Below, one piece after another: positions 52,672-61,477 of a stretch of DNA of 64,000 bases. A program made the position numbers and the translations under genes. Numbering within the stretch: position 1 is the stretch's first letter; every line of letters starts with the position of its first letter. The notes below the pieces were generated by a model that had not been told where the DNA came from, searched no databases, and saw only the letters and a program-made list of their open reading frames with translations. The stretch spans positions 96,875 to 160,874 of the forward strand of contig DUET01000074.1 in NCBI GenBank assembly GCA_011192015.1, in the 5' to 3' direction. Source of the DNA: Anaerolineae bacterium. GTDB lineage: Bacteria; Chloroflexota; Anaerolineae; Anaerolineales; E44-bin32.

Positions 52672-55371
52672 TCATTCCTCCCGCAATCTTGGATTGAGGA
52701 CTCGATCCAAGGCGTAACCGATCAACGCAAAGGCAAATCCGGTCATCAGGAGCAGGGCGATGGGGCCCAGCACATAGTAGCGCGATCCCCAACTGGCGCC
52801 CTGATTCAGAGCTTGGTAGATCACTCGGCCCCAGGTTGGATACATGGATTTGATGTTGAACATGCCCAGGGTTGCCTCGAGAAAGACAAAGGCGGGGACC
52901 AGGGTCACCAATTGCGGAATGAGCACGGGGATGATGCGCGGCATCATGTAGCGCAGGATGATGCGCCAATTGCTGACACCATAAGCTTGCGCAGCCTCGA
53001 TATAGGGAGCTTCTTTGATCTGCAGGAAGGCTGCGCGGAAGGATTTCGTTGGACTGCCGAAAACATTCAAGATGACGATAATCCCCAGGATGGTCCAGAT
53101 ATTGACGTTGAAGACGGCATAGAACAGGACCCCCAGGGCGAGGATAGGCAGGATCATGTTGGCCTCGGTGATACGCTGGATGAGGGCATCCAACCACCCC
53201 CCGAACCATGCACCAGCCGCGGCGAGTACCATCGAGGCCACTGTCGTCAAGACAGCTCCGAAGAGCCCGATCGCCAGGGCAAACGGCATGCCCCACAGCA
53301 GCGGAACCAGCAGGTCGCGGCGCATGAAGTCGGTCCCCGCCATACCATACACCTGTCCCAGAATTACCAACTCTGCATCCAGATCCGCATCATCTTCAAA
53401 CAGCAATCCCTCGATTCGCAGCTCGTAGGTCCCCTTGAGAGGAGCCGTGGAGTCAGAATTCGGATCCAGAAACAGCTCCGATAAATCAGGGTCGCCTCTC
53501 CCGATGGGATCTTGTTCATCCCATACGTCCAACGCAAAGGGCGATACCTCGGCATGTCCTGGCGTATGCTCGGCTAGATCGATGCGCGATCCCGCTGCGA
53601 CGGACATCTGTTTCAGCTCGATCTCGCGTCCATCAGGCGTGATCCAGGTCATGAAAACAAAAGGTCTCTTGAGTTCAAACTGCGGGGTGAAATCAATCAG
53701 CAGTTCCTCAGGCATGGCTGCATAGGAATAATCGAACGAGAAGGTGATGAACACACTCGAAGTCTCATTCGAACCTGGTTCGATGGTTTTCTCAACACCG
53801 TCGTCATGTTCGGTGAGCACAACCGTTGAAAGAAGGGTATCCTTTCGAAACCAATTGATCCATTCTGGTTGTGCAAGTTTCGGAGCGTAATACTTCCCGG
53901 TCAATCCTTCTGTGTACCAGCGTTCACCCACCTCCAGATAAGGAAGTTCAACTACAGCATAGATCGAGCCCCCGACAAGCAAGGCGATGATAGCCAATCC
54001 CACGATGGCTGAGGGATAACTGAACAACTCCCCCATCGTCTTCATCGAAGCCCGCCATCTGGCTTTGAAGAACTCCCAATTGGAGCTCGTGGGAAGCGTT
54101 GCACGTTGCTTTGGCAGAGGCCTGCGTTTCATGCGAGGCGGCGCAATGCTCGTTGGCGATCGCCTCTTCATCCACCATTTCCTGAGGCTGGAAAGCCACG
54201 ATGTCCTCTGGACAATTCGCAATGCTGAATCCTGCTTCTGCATCCTGATGCGGGGATCGACGATGGCATAGATCAAATCCAGAAGAAGTACCGTAAAACC
54301 CAGGATGTAAGCAAAGACGACCACGATGGCGATGACGATCACCATCTCTCCGGGGAACATCTGCTCGCTCCAGAAGTTGGGGAGGGATAGGATGTAGAGG
54401 TTCCCGATACCCGGCCAACCGAAAACGATCTCCAGGGCTGTGGTCATTTGCCAGAAGGAAACCAAAGTCAGCGCAAAGCTTGTGATCACATAGGGCAACG
54501 CTGGTTTCAAGACGTGACTGCGATTGATCGTCTTTTGGGGCAAACCAATCGCCTGAGCAAGTTCAACATAATCCTCGCGGGCATAGATCAGGAAGAATGT
54601 ACGCCATGTATAGACGAGTTGGAAAAGCAGGCTGATGACGATGGCCGATACCGGCAGGAGCATATGCTTGATTACAGCAAGTACGTAACCGATCTTCGTT
54701 TCCGGGGGAAACGGATCGTACATGCCTCCGAAGGGAAGCAGGCGTAATTCCAGTGCGAAGATGAAGATCAGCAAGAGGCCGAGAACCCAACTGGGAATGG
54801 ATGAAAATGGTGCCAAAAGGGAAAGTAATTTGTCCTGCCATTGCCCATGCTTTCGGGAAAGAGAAAGCGCAAGAGGGATTCCGATCATGAAGATCAGGAG
54901 GTACGCCGATCCCACCAGGAGCAAAGTGTTCGGAAGATGCTGGAAGATGATGGATTTTACATCATCATAATCCTGCCGCATGGCTCGTGCACCAGGTGCA
55001 GAAGAGAGGTTGAGGAAGCGTATACTTCCCCAATTGAGCGTCAGAGCATTGAACGTCCAGCGGATATGCCGCGGCCAGAATGGAAGGGACAATCCTGTTT
55101 CATCCGCCATATTGTTATAGACGAGCATGACGACTTGTTGCAGACACTCCGAGTCAGCACCCACGAGTCCATAAGACGTCCATCGTGCTTCCTCGATGAT
55201 TCTTGCCTCGACATTCTGATCGATCTGCCCTCCTGAGTTGGCCAGCAGAACGGCGCCGAACGTCCCCAAAATAATGGTGACGAGGATCATTCCGGCCCTT
55301 AAAAGGACGAACCGAATAACGCTTCGCGCAGTGCTGGAATCTTGATCTTGAGACTGGAATGCAGATCCCAT
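52672..55371 (-). CDS. Fused DppB-DppC peptide ABC transporter permease with extracytoplasmic insertion in the DppC half
   Basis: 899 aa; DppB-like half ending LLDLIYAIVDPRIRMQKQ; ~70 aa basic linker; DppC-like half with EAPYIEAAQAYGVSNWRIILRYMMPRIIPVLIPQL. Confidence 0.93.
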   Translation of the reverse strand: MGSAFQSQDQDSSTARSVIRFVLLRAGMILVTIILGTFGAVLLANSGGQIDQNVEARIIEEARWTSYGLVGADSECLQQVVMLVYNNMADETGLSLPFWPRHIRWTFNALTLNWGSIRFLNLSSAPGARAMRQDYDDVKSIIFQHLPNTLLLVGSAYLLIFMIGIPLALSLSRKHGQWQDKLLSLLAPFSSIPSWVLGLLLIFIFALELRLLPFGGMYDPFPPETKIGYVLAVIKHMLLPVSAIVISLLFQLVYTWRTFFLIYAREDYVELAQAIGLPQKTINRSHVLKPALPYVITSFALTLVSFWQMTTALEIVFGWPGIGNLYILSLPNFWSEQMFPGEMVIVIAIVVVFAYILGFTVLLLDLIYAIVDPRIRMQKQDSALRIVQRTSWLSSLRKWWMKRRSPTSIAPPRMKRRPLPKQRATLPTSSNWEFFKARWRASMKTMGELFSYPSAIVGLAIIALLVGGSIYAVVELPYLEVGERWYTEGLTGKYYAPKLAQPEWINWFRKDTLLSTVVLTEHDDGVEKTIEPGSNETSSVFITFSFDYSYAAMPEELLIDFTPQFELKRPFVFMTWITPDGREIELKQMSVAAGSRIDLAEHTPGHAEVSPFALDVWDEQDPIGRGDPDLSELFLDPNSDSTAPLKGTYELRIEGLLFEDDADLDAELVILGQVYGMAGTDFMRRDLLVPLLWGMPFALAIGLFGAVLTTVASMVLAAAGAWFGGWLDALIQRITEANMILPILALGVLFYAVFNVNIWTILGIIVILNVFGSPTKSFRAAFLQIKEAPYIEAAQAYGVSNWRIILRYMMPRIIPVLIPQLVTLVPAFVFLEATLGMFNIKSMYPTWGRVIYQALNQGASWGSRYYVLGPIALLLMTGFAFALIGYALDRVLNPRLREE

Positions 55372-55583
55372 GGTGATTTTCCCTGGTGATTATTATGATT
55401 GGAAGTGAGGCATGCATGTTCCGTGTTTACTACCTGGAAATGAGCCTCTTGGTTCGAATCTAGTGAAGCGCTTTGAATGCTGATAATGTCCGGTTAGCCC
55501 AAGTCAACCACTCCATGCAAGCAATCATCCATCTTCCCAGCGGGAAAAATGGGATCGCATCGCGGCCTGGAGAAGAAAGAAAC

Positions 55584-55658
55584 TTGCAGAGAATCACCCT
55601 TGAATAGAAACGTTCCATATCCGGAAACGCTTAGACCTATTCGGGCGATTCTCTGCAA
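55584..55658. repeat. 75-nt imperfect palindrome (long stem-loop)
   Basis: TTGCAGAGAATC-A-CCC-TT-GAATAG ... CTATTC-GGG-C-GATTCTCTGCAA: 21 paired positions, one mismatch and one 2-nt bulge, plus inner TTCC/GGAA. Confidence 0.85.
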
Positions 55659-55733
55659 ATTACCATTCCCTCTCTGGTGATCGGCGTTGTTTAGGTGAAG
55701 AGCGAAACCAGATCAGGTGAGTCGTAGCATATA

Positions 55734-56468
55734 TTATTGGGCTTCAATCCGTATCAGGTAAACCGTAGAGATGGTCAATGCAAGCAGAAGGGTGAGCACC
55801 AGGATGATTCCCCCGAACATCCAGTTGCCCGTCATGCCAACAATGGTGCCGGCGATGATGCAAACCGCCAGGCCTGCCATATTTGCGAAGGCTCCCAATG
55901 CCCTGGCCCTCAAGGGGCGATTCAAAAGCACCCACAGAACCACACCTACAAACATGCAGACGAGTGCTATGGTGGCCAGGGAGAAGAAGATCTGATTCCC
56001 CGTGAGGAGGGTTGTTTTCACATACAGAACCCCGCAGGCTCCTTCGCTGGCAGGGAAATCATATCGAGGGAAGCGACGGATTTTTACGAGGATCAATCGT
56101 TCGAAGGCAACATCGTCTGGCGTTATGGTCCAATAGATGGCGCCGGTTTCGCCTGCTTCCAAGGGCAAGGCCGTGTTGTCCTCCGTGATCAGCGTTGCGC
56201 TTCCCTGACTGATGTAAGTTCGGAACCTGAAATCAATAGCGCGATTGGAAGTGTTTGTTAACGTTACGGATACTCTGCTGGTCTCCTTGTCGGTGATGAT
56301 GATCGGGCAAGCCAGATTCTTGAGGGGCGCATCGAAGCGATAGGTTGCGCCGAAGCGCATGGCTTCAAAATCCCCCACGATCGTGATTCCTTCCAGGGCT
56401 ATGCCGATCACTGCACCAATAATGAAGAGTAGGATTGCCAACGCTCGAGTTACATTCTTCCCCATCAT
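55734..56468 (-). CDS. Membrane protein with N-terminal TM, extracytoplasmic beta-like domain and C-terminal TMs; unknown function
   Basis: ALAILLFIIGAVIGIALEG TM; ITDKETSRVSVTLTNTSNRAIDFRFRTYIS beta-like domain; three further hydrophobic segments. Confidence 0.7.
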   Translation of the reverse strand: MMGKNVTRALAILLFIIGAVIGIALEGITIVGDFEAMRFGATYRFDAPLKNLACPIIITDKETSRVSVTLTNTSNRAIDFRFRTYISQGSATLITEDNTALPLEAGETGAIYWTITPDDVAFERLILVKIRRFPRYDFPASEGACGVLYVKTTLLTGNQIFFSLATIALVCMFVGVVLWVLLNRPLRARALGAFANMAGLAVCIIAGTIVGMTGNWMFGGIILVLTLLLALTISTVYLIRIEAQ

Positions 56469-56701
56469 GAAACTCCTGTGTGCTGTCCCTGGTCCATGCC
56501 GCCCTTCTGATCAATCGAGAGATGAAACTTGCGAAGGTCTCAAAGGCACAGGGTCAAAAGACATCCAAAAGGATGAAACGTAAGGTCGCGAGAGAACTCC
56601 TTAGCAATGGGAATACGCTTGTGGTTTGATCTCTTTGGCGGTAATTCGCTATGTAAGGACTCGGTAGTTTCGATTTGCGATTACGAAGCCTGCAAGAAGC
56701 T

Positions 56702-56932
56702 TTATTGTCTGTCGTTGTCCGCCTTCTTTCGAAGATAGATATCCAGGGCTCCATAAAGTCCAAGGAGCAGACCAACCACCGAGGCGCCGTAGGAGGCAAA
56801 ACCCAAGAGGAAGCCCGGGTTGATGAGCCTGATGACCATCAGCAATGGAACCACAAAACCGATGAGCACCAGCACGAACCCAATGAGTATGAAACGGAAG
56901 GCTCGCGTGGTTATCACTGGTACAACCAACAC
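56702..56932 (-). CDS. Small membrane protein (76 aa), unknown function
   Basis: FRFILIGFVLVLIGFVVPLLMVIRLINPGFLLGFASYGASVVGLLLGLYGALDIYLRKK; overlaps the 3' end of the upstream ABC ATPase gene by 19 nt. Confidence 0.65.
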   Translation of the reverse strand: MLVVPVITTRAFRFILIGFVLVLIGFVVPLLMVIRLINPGFLLGFASYGASVVGLLLGLYGALDIYLRKKADNDRQ

Positions 56933-57912
56933 GCGACCTGGTGGCCGGGAACGGGTTCGAAATCCGGAGGTTCCTTCACTTCACACAATCCCTCGATGAG
57001 CTTGGGACATCGCGGGTGGAAGCGGCAGCCAGGTGGAGGTTCGATCAAGCTCGGCGGCTCTCCAGGAGGAACGTCCTTCATGATAAGCGCATTTTCAGCA
57101 TCCGGATCCGAAGTCGCAGCCAGCAGGGCTTCGGTGTAGGGATGCATGAAGTTGTTCAGCAGTTCATCCACGGTTGCTTTTTCAACCAGTTTGGCCGCGT
57201 ACATGACGAAGATGCGCTCCGAGAAGTATCGCACTGTGGAGAGATCGTGGGTGACGTAGATCACCGCAAGGTGGTGAGAATCCTGCAATCCTCGTAACAG
57301 TTTGAGAATCTCAACCCGCACGGAGGCATCCAGCATGGATACTGGTTCGTCGGCGACGATGAGCTTGGGTTCGAGAATCATCGAGCGCGCAATCACGATA
57401 CGCTGCTGCTGCCCCCCGCTGAGCATGTGCGGAAACTTGGGCAGGAACTCCTCCACAGGCTCCATCTTGACCTCTTTCATCACATCGTGGATGCGCTGCT
57501 TGCGGACGTTCCTATCCCTGACGCCATTGACGATCAGCGGTTCTTCCAGCGTGCGGTTTACGTTCATGAAGGGTGCCAGTGCACCATACGGATCCTGCTG
57601 AACAAAACCTACCATGGCGCGATAATCCCTTGTTTCACGCCTGCCTTTGTCGCTCAGATCCTGACCTTGAAACCAGATAGAGCCATCCGTGGGAGTATTG
57701 AGCCCCAGGATGGTCTTCATCAAGGTGGTCTTTCCACATCCGCTCTCGCCGACGATGCCGATCGCCTCACCTGCCTCGAGAGTAAAGTTCACACCATCGA
57801 CAGCGCGTACGTATCCTGCGCGTCCGAATCCCCAGCGACGCAGTTCAAACCAAACGCGCAAATCCTCAACCTTCAGTAGTTTTCCATTCATGCTGCTTGT
57901 GTCCATGGACAT
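56914..57912 (-). CDS. Oligopeptide ABC transporter ATP-binding protein (OppF/DppF type)
   Basis: GESGCGKTTLMKTILGL; LSGGQQQRIVIARSMILEPKLIVADEPVSMLDASVR; CRFHPRCPKLIEG. Confidence 0.94.
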   Translation of the reverse strand: MSMDTSSMNGKLLKVEDLRVWFELRRWGFGRAGYVRAVDGVNFTLEAGEAIGIVGESGCGKTTLMKTILGLNTPTDGSIWFQGQDLSDKGRRETRDYRAMVGFVQQDPYGALAPFMNVNRTLEEPLIVNGVRDRNVRKQRIHDVMKEVKMEPVEEFLPKFPHMLSGGQQQRIVIARSMILEPKLIVADEPVSMLDASVRVEILKLLRGLQDSHHLAVIYVTHDLSTVRYFSERIFVMYAAKLVEKATVDELLNNFMHPYTEALLAATSDPDAENALIMKDVPPGEPPSLIEPPPGCRFHPRCPKLIEGLCEVKEPPDFEPVPGHQVACWLYQ

Positions 57913-57927
57913 GCTATGCTCCTCGCT

Positions 57928-58884
57928 TCACGCATACAGCCAGCATTTGACGCTGCGTCTACCTGTGGTCAGCATCGGGGGATCTTGATCGCACTGGTCA
58001 AAGCGCTTCGGGCACCGCGGTGCGAAACGACAACCCTCGCCAAGACCGATCAGGCTTGGCGGCTTTCCACTGATGAACTCCGGTTCCTCGTCCCCTCGCA
58101 ACCTGGGCACGCTTGCCAGCAGCTTCTGTGCATAGGGATGGCGGGGGTTGGCGAAGAAATGCGAAGCGTCGTCAACTTCCACGATCTGCCCGGCGTACAT
58201 CACAGCGACGCGATTGGCCAGTTCGCTGGAGGTGGCGATATCATGCGTGATCAGGATGTAGCTGATCTCCATCTCCTGCTTGATGCGTTTGAGCAGGTTG
58301 AAGATGTTGGCCTGTGTGAGAACATCCAGCGCGGATGTGGGCTCATCCAGAATGACCAGGCTGGGCACGGTTGTGAGCGCCATGGCAATAGCGATGCGCT
58401 GCCGCATGCCGCCACTGAGCTCGAAGGCATAGCGGTTCAAGAATCCCAGTGGGACTCCCACGCGCTGAAACATGGTGCTTGCCTGTTCCAGCGCATCCTG
58501 CTTCTTGGCAGCAAAGTGCACCATCATGGGTTCAGCCACTTGATCACCAACACGCAGTACCGGATTCAAAGCATTCATGGCCGCTTGGGGCACCATGGAC
58601 ATCTTCACCCAGCGAACCTGTCGCCGGAATTCCTCATCACTGAGCGTCATCACGTCCGTGTCCCCCAGGTGAACCTTACCTTCGTATTTCGCCACATTGC
58701 GTGGAAGAAGACGCAGAATCGCTCTTGCCAAGGAGGTTTTCCCGCATCCGGATTCACCGAGAATCACGATGGCTTCCGTGCGGTTGAGTTCCAAGTCGAC
58801 ATGATCGACTGCCTGAACATCTCCATGTGTAGTGCGGAAGTAGAGATTCAGGTCTTCAACGCGGAGTAGGCTTGCATCTGTCAT
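57928..58884 (-). CDS. Oligopeptide ABC transporter ATP-binding protein (OppD/DppD type)
   Basis: GESGCGKTSLARAILRLLP; LSGGMRQRIAIAMALTTVPSLVILDEPTSALD; CRFAPRCPKRFDQC. Confidence 0.94.
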   Translation of the reverse strand: MTDASLLRVEDLNLYFRTTHGDVQAVDHVDLELNRTEAIVILGESGCGKTSLARAILRLLPRNVAKYEGKVHLGDTDVMTLSDEEFRRQVRWVKMSMVPQAAMNALNPVLRVGDQVAEPMMVHFAAKKQDALEQASTMFQRVGVPLGFLNRYAFELSGGMRQRIAIAMALTTVPSLVILDEPTSALDVLTQANIFNLLKRIKQEMEISYILITHDIATSSELANRVAVMYAGQIVEVDDASHFFANPRHPYAQKLLASVPRLRGDEEPEFISGKPPSLIGLGEGCRFAPRCPKRFDQCDQDPPMLTTGRRSVKCWLYA

Positions 58885-58888
58885 CGGA

Positions 58889-60238
58889 TTAAAGGCCTCG
58901 CAATTTAGGGTTGAAAATTCGATCCAGAGAGAAGCCCACCAACGAGAAGCCGATTCCCGTCAGAGTCAGCAGGATCGCGGGTTCAAGCATCCAGTAATAG
59001 TAACCGTTGTAGACGGCTGCGTTACCCCATGCATCGTAGATGATCTTTCCCCATGTTGGCAGAACAGGATCACCCAAGCCCAGAACCGCAAGGGTCGCCT
59101 CCAGGAAAACGAACGTGGGAACCGAGAGGATCAGGGCGGGAATCAGGACGGGGATGAGGCGCGGGAGGAGATAGCGCATGACGATGCGCACATCACTGGC
59201 TCCGTAGGCCTGCGCGGCCTCGATGTAGGGCGCTTCCTTGACCTGCAGGAACATGGCGCGATAGGTCTTGATCGCTGCGCCGAAGATGATCAAGAGGATG
59301 GTAACGCCCAGAATGACCCACAAGCTTTTCGAGTAGAACGTTCCCACCATGATGAGGATCGACAGGAATGGAAGCGTCAAGTTGACCTCGGTGATGCGCT
59401 GGATGATCCCATCCACAACGCCTCCAAACCACACGCCGAAGGCGGCGATGATGATCGTCGATACGGAGGAGCCGACAGCTCCCACGAGACCGAACGCCAA
59501 CGCAATGGGTGCCCCCCAGAGCAGCGATACCATCAGATCGCGGCGGCGGTGATCCGTTCCCGCCAAACCGTAGACCTCCCCATGCAGGACGAATTCGGCA
59601 TCGATGGTTGAGTTCTCCTCGAAGGTCAGCACCTTGAGCTCGACCTGATACTCCCCTTTCAGCGGAACGGGGTCTTCGGGATCCGAATCCGGATCCTGGA
59701 ACAGCGCAATGCGGGCAGCATTGTTACCCAGTCTGCGGGTCAGCCTCTCATCCTGGGAGAAGCGATAGGATTCCTGCCGGCTGACGCCCATGTCTACGAT
59801 GCGGAACTCGCGTCCATCCGGTGTGGTCCAATAGACAGACACGAATGGTTCATTCTCCACATATTCGGACGTGAAGAAAAACGCCAACTCCTGTGGGAAT
59901 TCATCATAGGGGTAGTCAAAGTGGAATGTATACGTGAGATCACTGAAACCCGCAGAGGTTTCCTTGGTTTCCAGGTCCACTGATTCATCCGTGTTGAGGA
60001 TGGCGATCGATTCTGGAAGTTGATCTGACCGGAAGAGATTCACCCACTTCGGCAGGGCATTGCGAGGATTCATATACCAAACATCAGGGCCACCTCGCCA
60101 AAGCCTGAGGGCCTCATCGTAGGGGATGGAAACAATCGCGTAGACCGCCAGCGCGATCACGCCAAGCAGCACCAGAGATCCCATGACCGCCGATGGATAT
60201 CGCAGTAGGTCCTTTAGGGAAGCCTTGATGGATTGCAT
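58889..60238 (-). CDS. Peptide ABC transporter permease, DppC type, with extracytoplasmic insertion
   Basis: GTDHRRRDLMVSLLWGAPIALAFGLVG; EAPYIEAAQAYGASDVRIVMRYLLPRLIPVLIPAL; large insert between TM1 and TM2. Confidence 0.94.
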   Translation of the reverse strand: MQSIKASLKDLLRYPSAVMGSLVLLGVIALAVYAIVSIPYDEALRLWRGGPDVWYMNPRNALPKWVNLFRSDQLPESIAILNTDESVDLETKETSAGFSDLTYTFHFDYPYDEFPQELAFFFTSEYVENEPFVSVYWTTPDGREFRIVDMGVSRQESYRFSQDERLTRRLGNNAARIALFQDPDSDPEDPVPLKGEYQVELKVLTFEENSTIDAEFVLHGEVYGLAGTDHRRRDLMVSLLWGAPIALAFGLVGAVGSSVSTIIIAAFGVWFGGVVDGIIQRITEVNLTLPFLSILIMVGTFYSKSLWVILGVTILLIIFGAAIKTYRAMFLQVKEAPYIEAAQAYGASDVRIVMRYLLPRLIPVLIPALILSVPTFVFLEATLAVLGLGDPVLPTWGKIIYDAWGNAAVYNGYYYWMLEPAILLTLTGIGFSLVGFSLDRIFNPKLRGL

Positions 60239-60241
60239 AGT

Positions 60242-61375
60242 TTAACTACTCCCAGCGCCGATTTTCACTCGAGGATCAACCAGCGCGTAAACGAAATCGA
60301 GCAGAAACACGGTCAGTACGAGCATGTAGGCATAGATGATCGTCAATCCGACGATGACCGCCGTGTCGTACAAACCGATTGCGGTGTAGTAAGTACGCCC
60401 CAAACCCGGCCAAATGAAAACCGTCTCCAGGATGATCGACCCCGTCCAGAGAGCGATCAGGGTGAGGCTGAAGTTGGTGATGATCGTCGGGAGGGTCGGC
60501 CGCAGGATATAACGTCGCTCGATGGCACGATCCGAGAGGCCCTTGGCCTTTGCCATGTCGACGTAATCCTCGCTGGAATACACCAGGAAGAACGTTCGCC
60601 AGTTGTAGATTCCCAGAAAGATGTTTGCAATCACGATTGCGGAAACCGGAAGAATGGCGTGTTTGAGTACGGAAAGCGTGTACCCAAGCTTCGTTTCCGG
60701 TGGTGGCGAATCCACCATGCCATTGAAGGGAAGGATGCGCAGCACCGCCGCGAAAATGAGAATCAGGAAGATGCCATAGAACCACGATGGTGCTGAGGAT
60801 GAGGGAGATAGGGCGATAACGAGCCTGTCCAGGAAGCTTCCGTATTTCCTCGATAGGGCAAGCGCAGCGAACACGCTGCCGAAGAAGAGAATGAAATTCG
60901 CGACTCCCATGATCAGCAGAGTCGGCCCCAGGCGTTCCTGGATGATCAGCCTGACCTCCCGCGAGCCCTCGTCGCTCGTCATGAGTTGGGCGCGTCCTAA
61001 ATCGAGCACCATGGCTTTGAAGAGAAATCGGAAACTGCGGATCACGAACGGCTGATCCAAGCCCAATCGGCTTTCCTCAAGCGTAACCTGCTCCGCGATC
61101 CAAGCAGCTCTAACGGACGGATCCAAGGTTTTGAAATTGGGATCGTTCTGGATCACCAATGCGATGTTCTCACGAATCTGCCCGCGTATGATGCTGTCCA
61201 CATAGCCGCCCATGTTGGCGATCAAGATGGTCAGGTAGACACCAACGACAACGGTTAGGATGAGGATGACAAAGCGAACACCGGTATATTTCGCCACTCT
61301 CGTAAGCGTGCCTACGAGCGGGTTCTGCTCAGGAACGTCCCCACCTGCTTGAAGTGCGTGAGCTTCCGAACTCAT
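60242..61375 (-). CDS. Peptide ABC transporter permease, DppB type
   Basis: YNWRTFFLVYSSEDYVDMAKAKGLSDRAIERRYILRPTLPTIITNFSLTLIALWTGSIILETVFIWPGLG; ends LLDFVYALVDPRVKIG. Confidence 0.94.
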   Translation of the reverse strand: MSSEAHALQAGGDVPEQNPLVGTLTRVAKYTGVRFVILILTVVVGVYLTILIANMGGYVDSIIRGQIRENIALVIQNDPNFKTLDPSVRAAWIAEQVTLEESRLGLDQPFVIRSFRFLFKAMVLDLGRAQLMTSDEGSREVRLIIQERLGPTLLIMGVANFILFFGSVFAALALSRKYGSFLDRLVIALSPSSSAPSWFYGIFLILIFAAVLRILPFNGMVDSPPPETKLGYTLSVLKHAILPVSAIVIANIFLGIYNWRTFFLVYSSEDYVDMAKAKGLSDRAIERRYILRPTLPTIITNFSLTLIALWTGSIILETVFIWPGLGRTYYTAIGLYDTAVIVGLTIIYAYMLVLTVFLLDFVYALVDPRVKIGAGSS

Positions 61376-61417
61376 GACATTTACCTCGTAGTGTGAGTTA
61401 GTTCTCTCTCAGAAGAG

Positions 61418-61454
61418 GATAGGGGCAAGGTATTCTTGCCGCCCTGCCCCTATC
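61418..61454 (-). promoter_or_regulatory. Intercistronic hairpin between the substrate-binding protein gene and dppB
   Basis: GATAGGGGCA/TGCCCCTATC perfect 10-bp arms; alternative inner hairpin GGCAAG-GTATT-CTTGCC. Confidence 0.65.
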
Positions 61455-61477
61455 TCATATGCATGTTGCAACGGCCT

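Noticed and set aside
57916-58869. 317-aa plus-strand ORF exactly antisense to the OppD-like ATPase
   Set aside because: Mirror of a clear ABC ATPase with Walker A/B and signature motifs on the minus strand.
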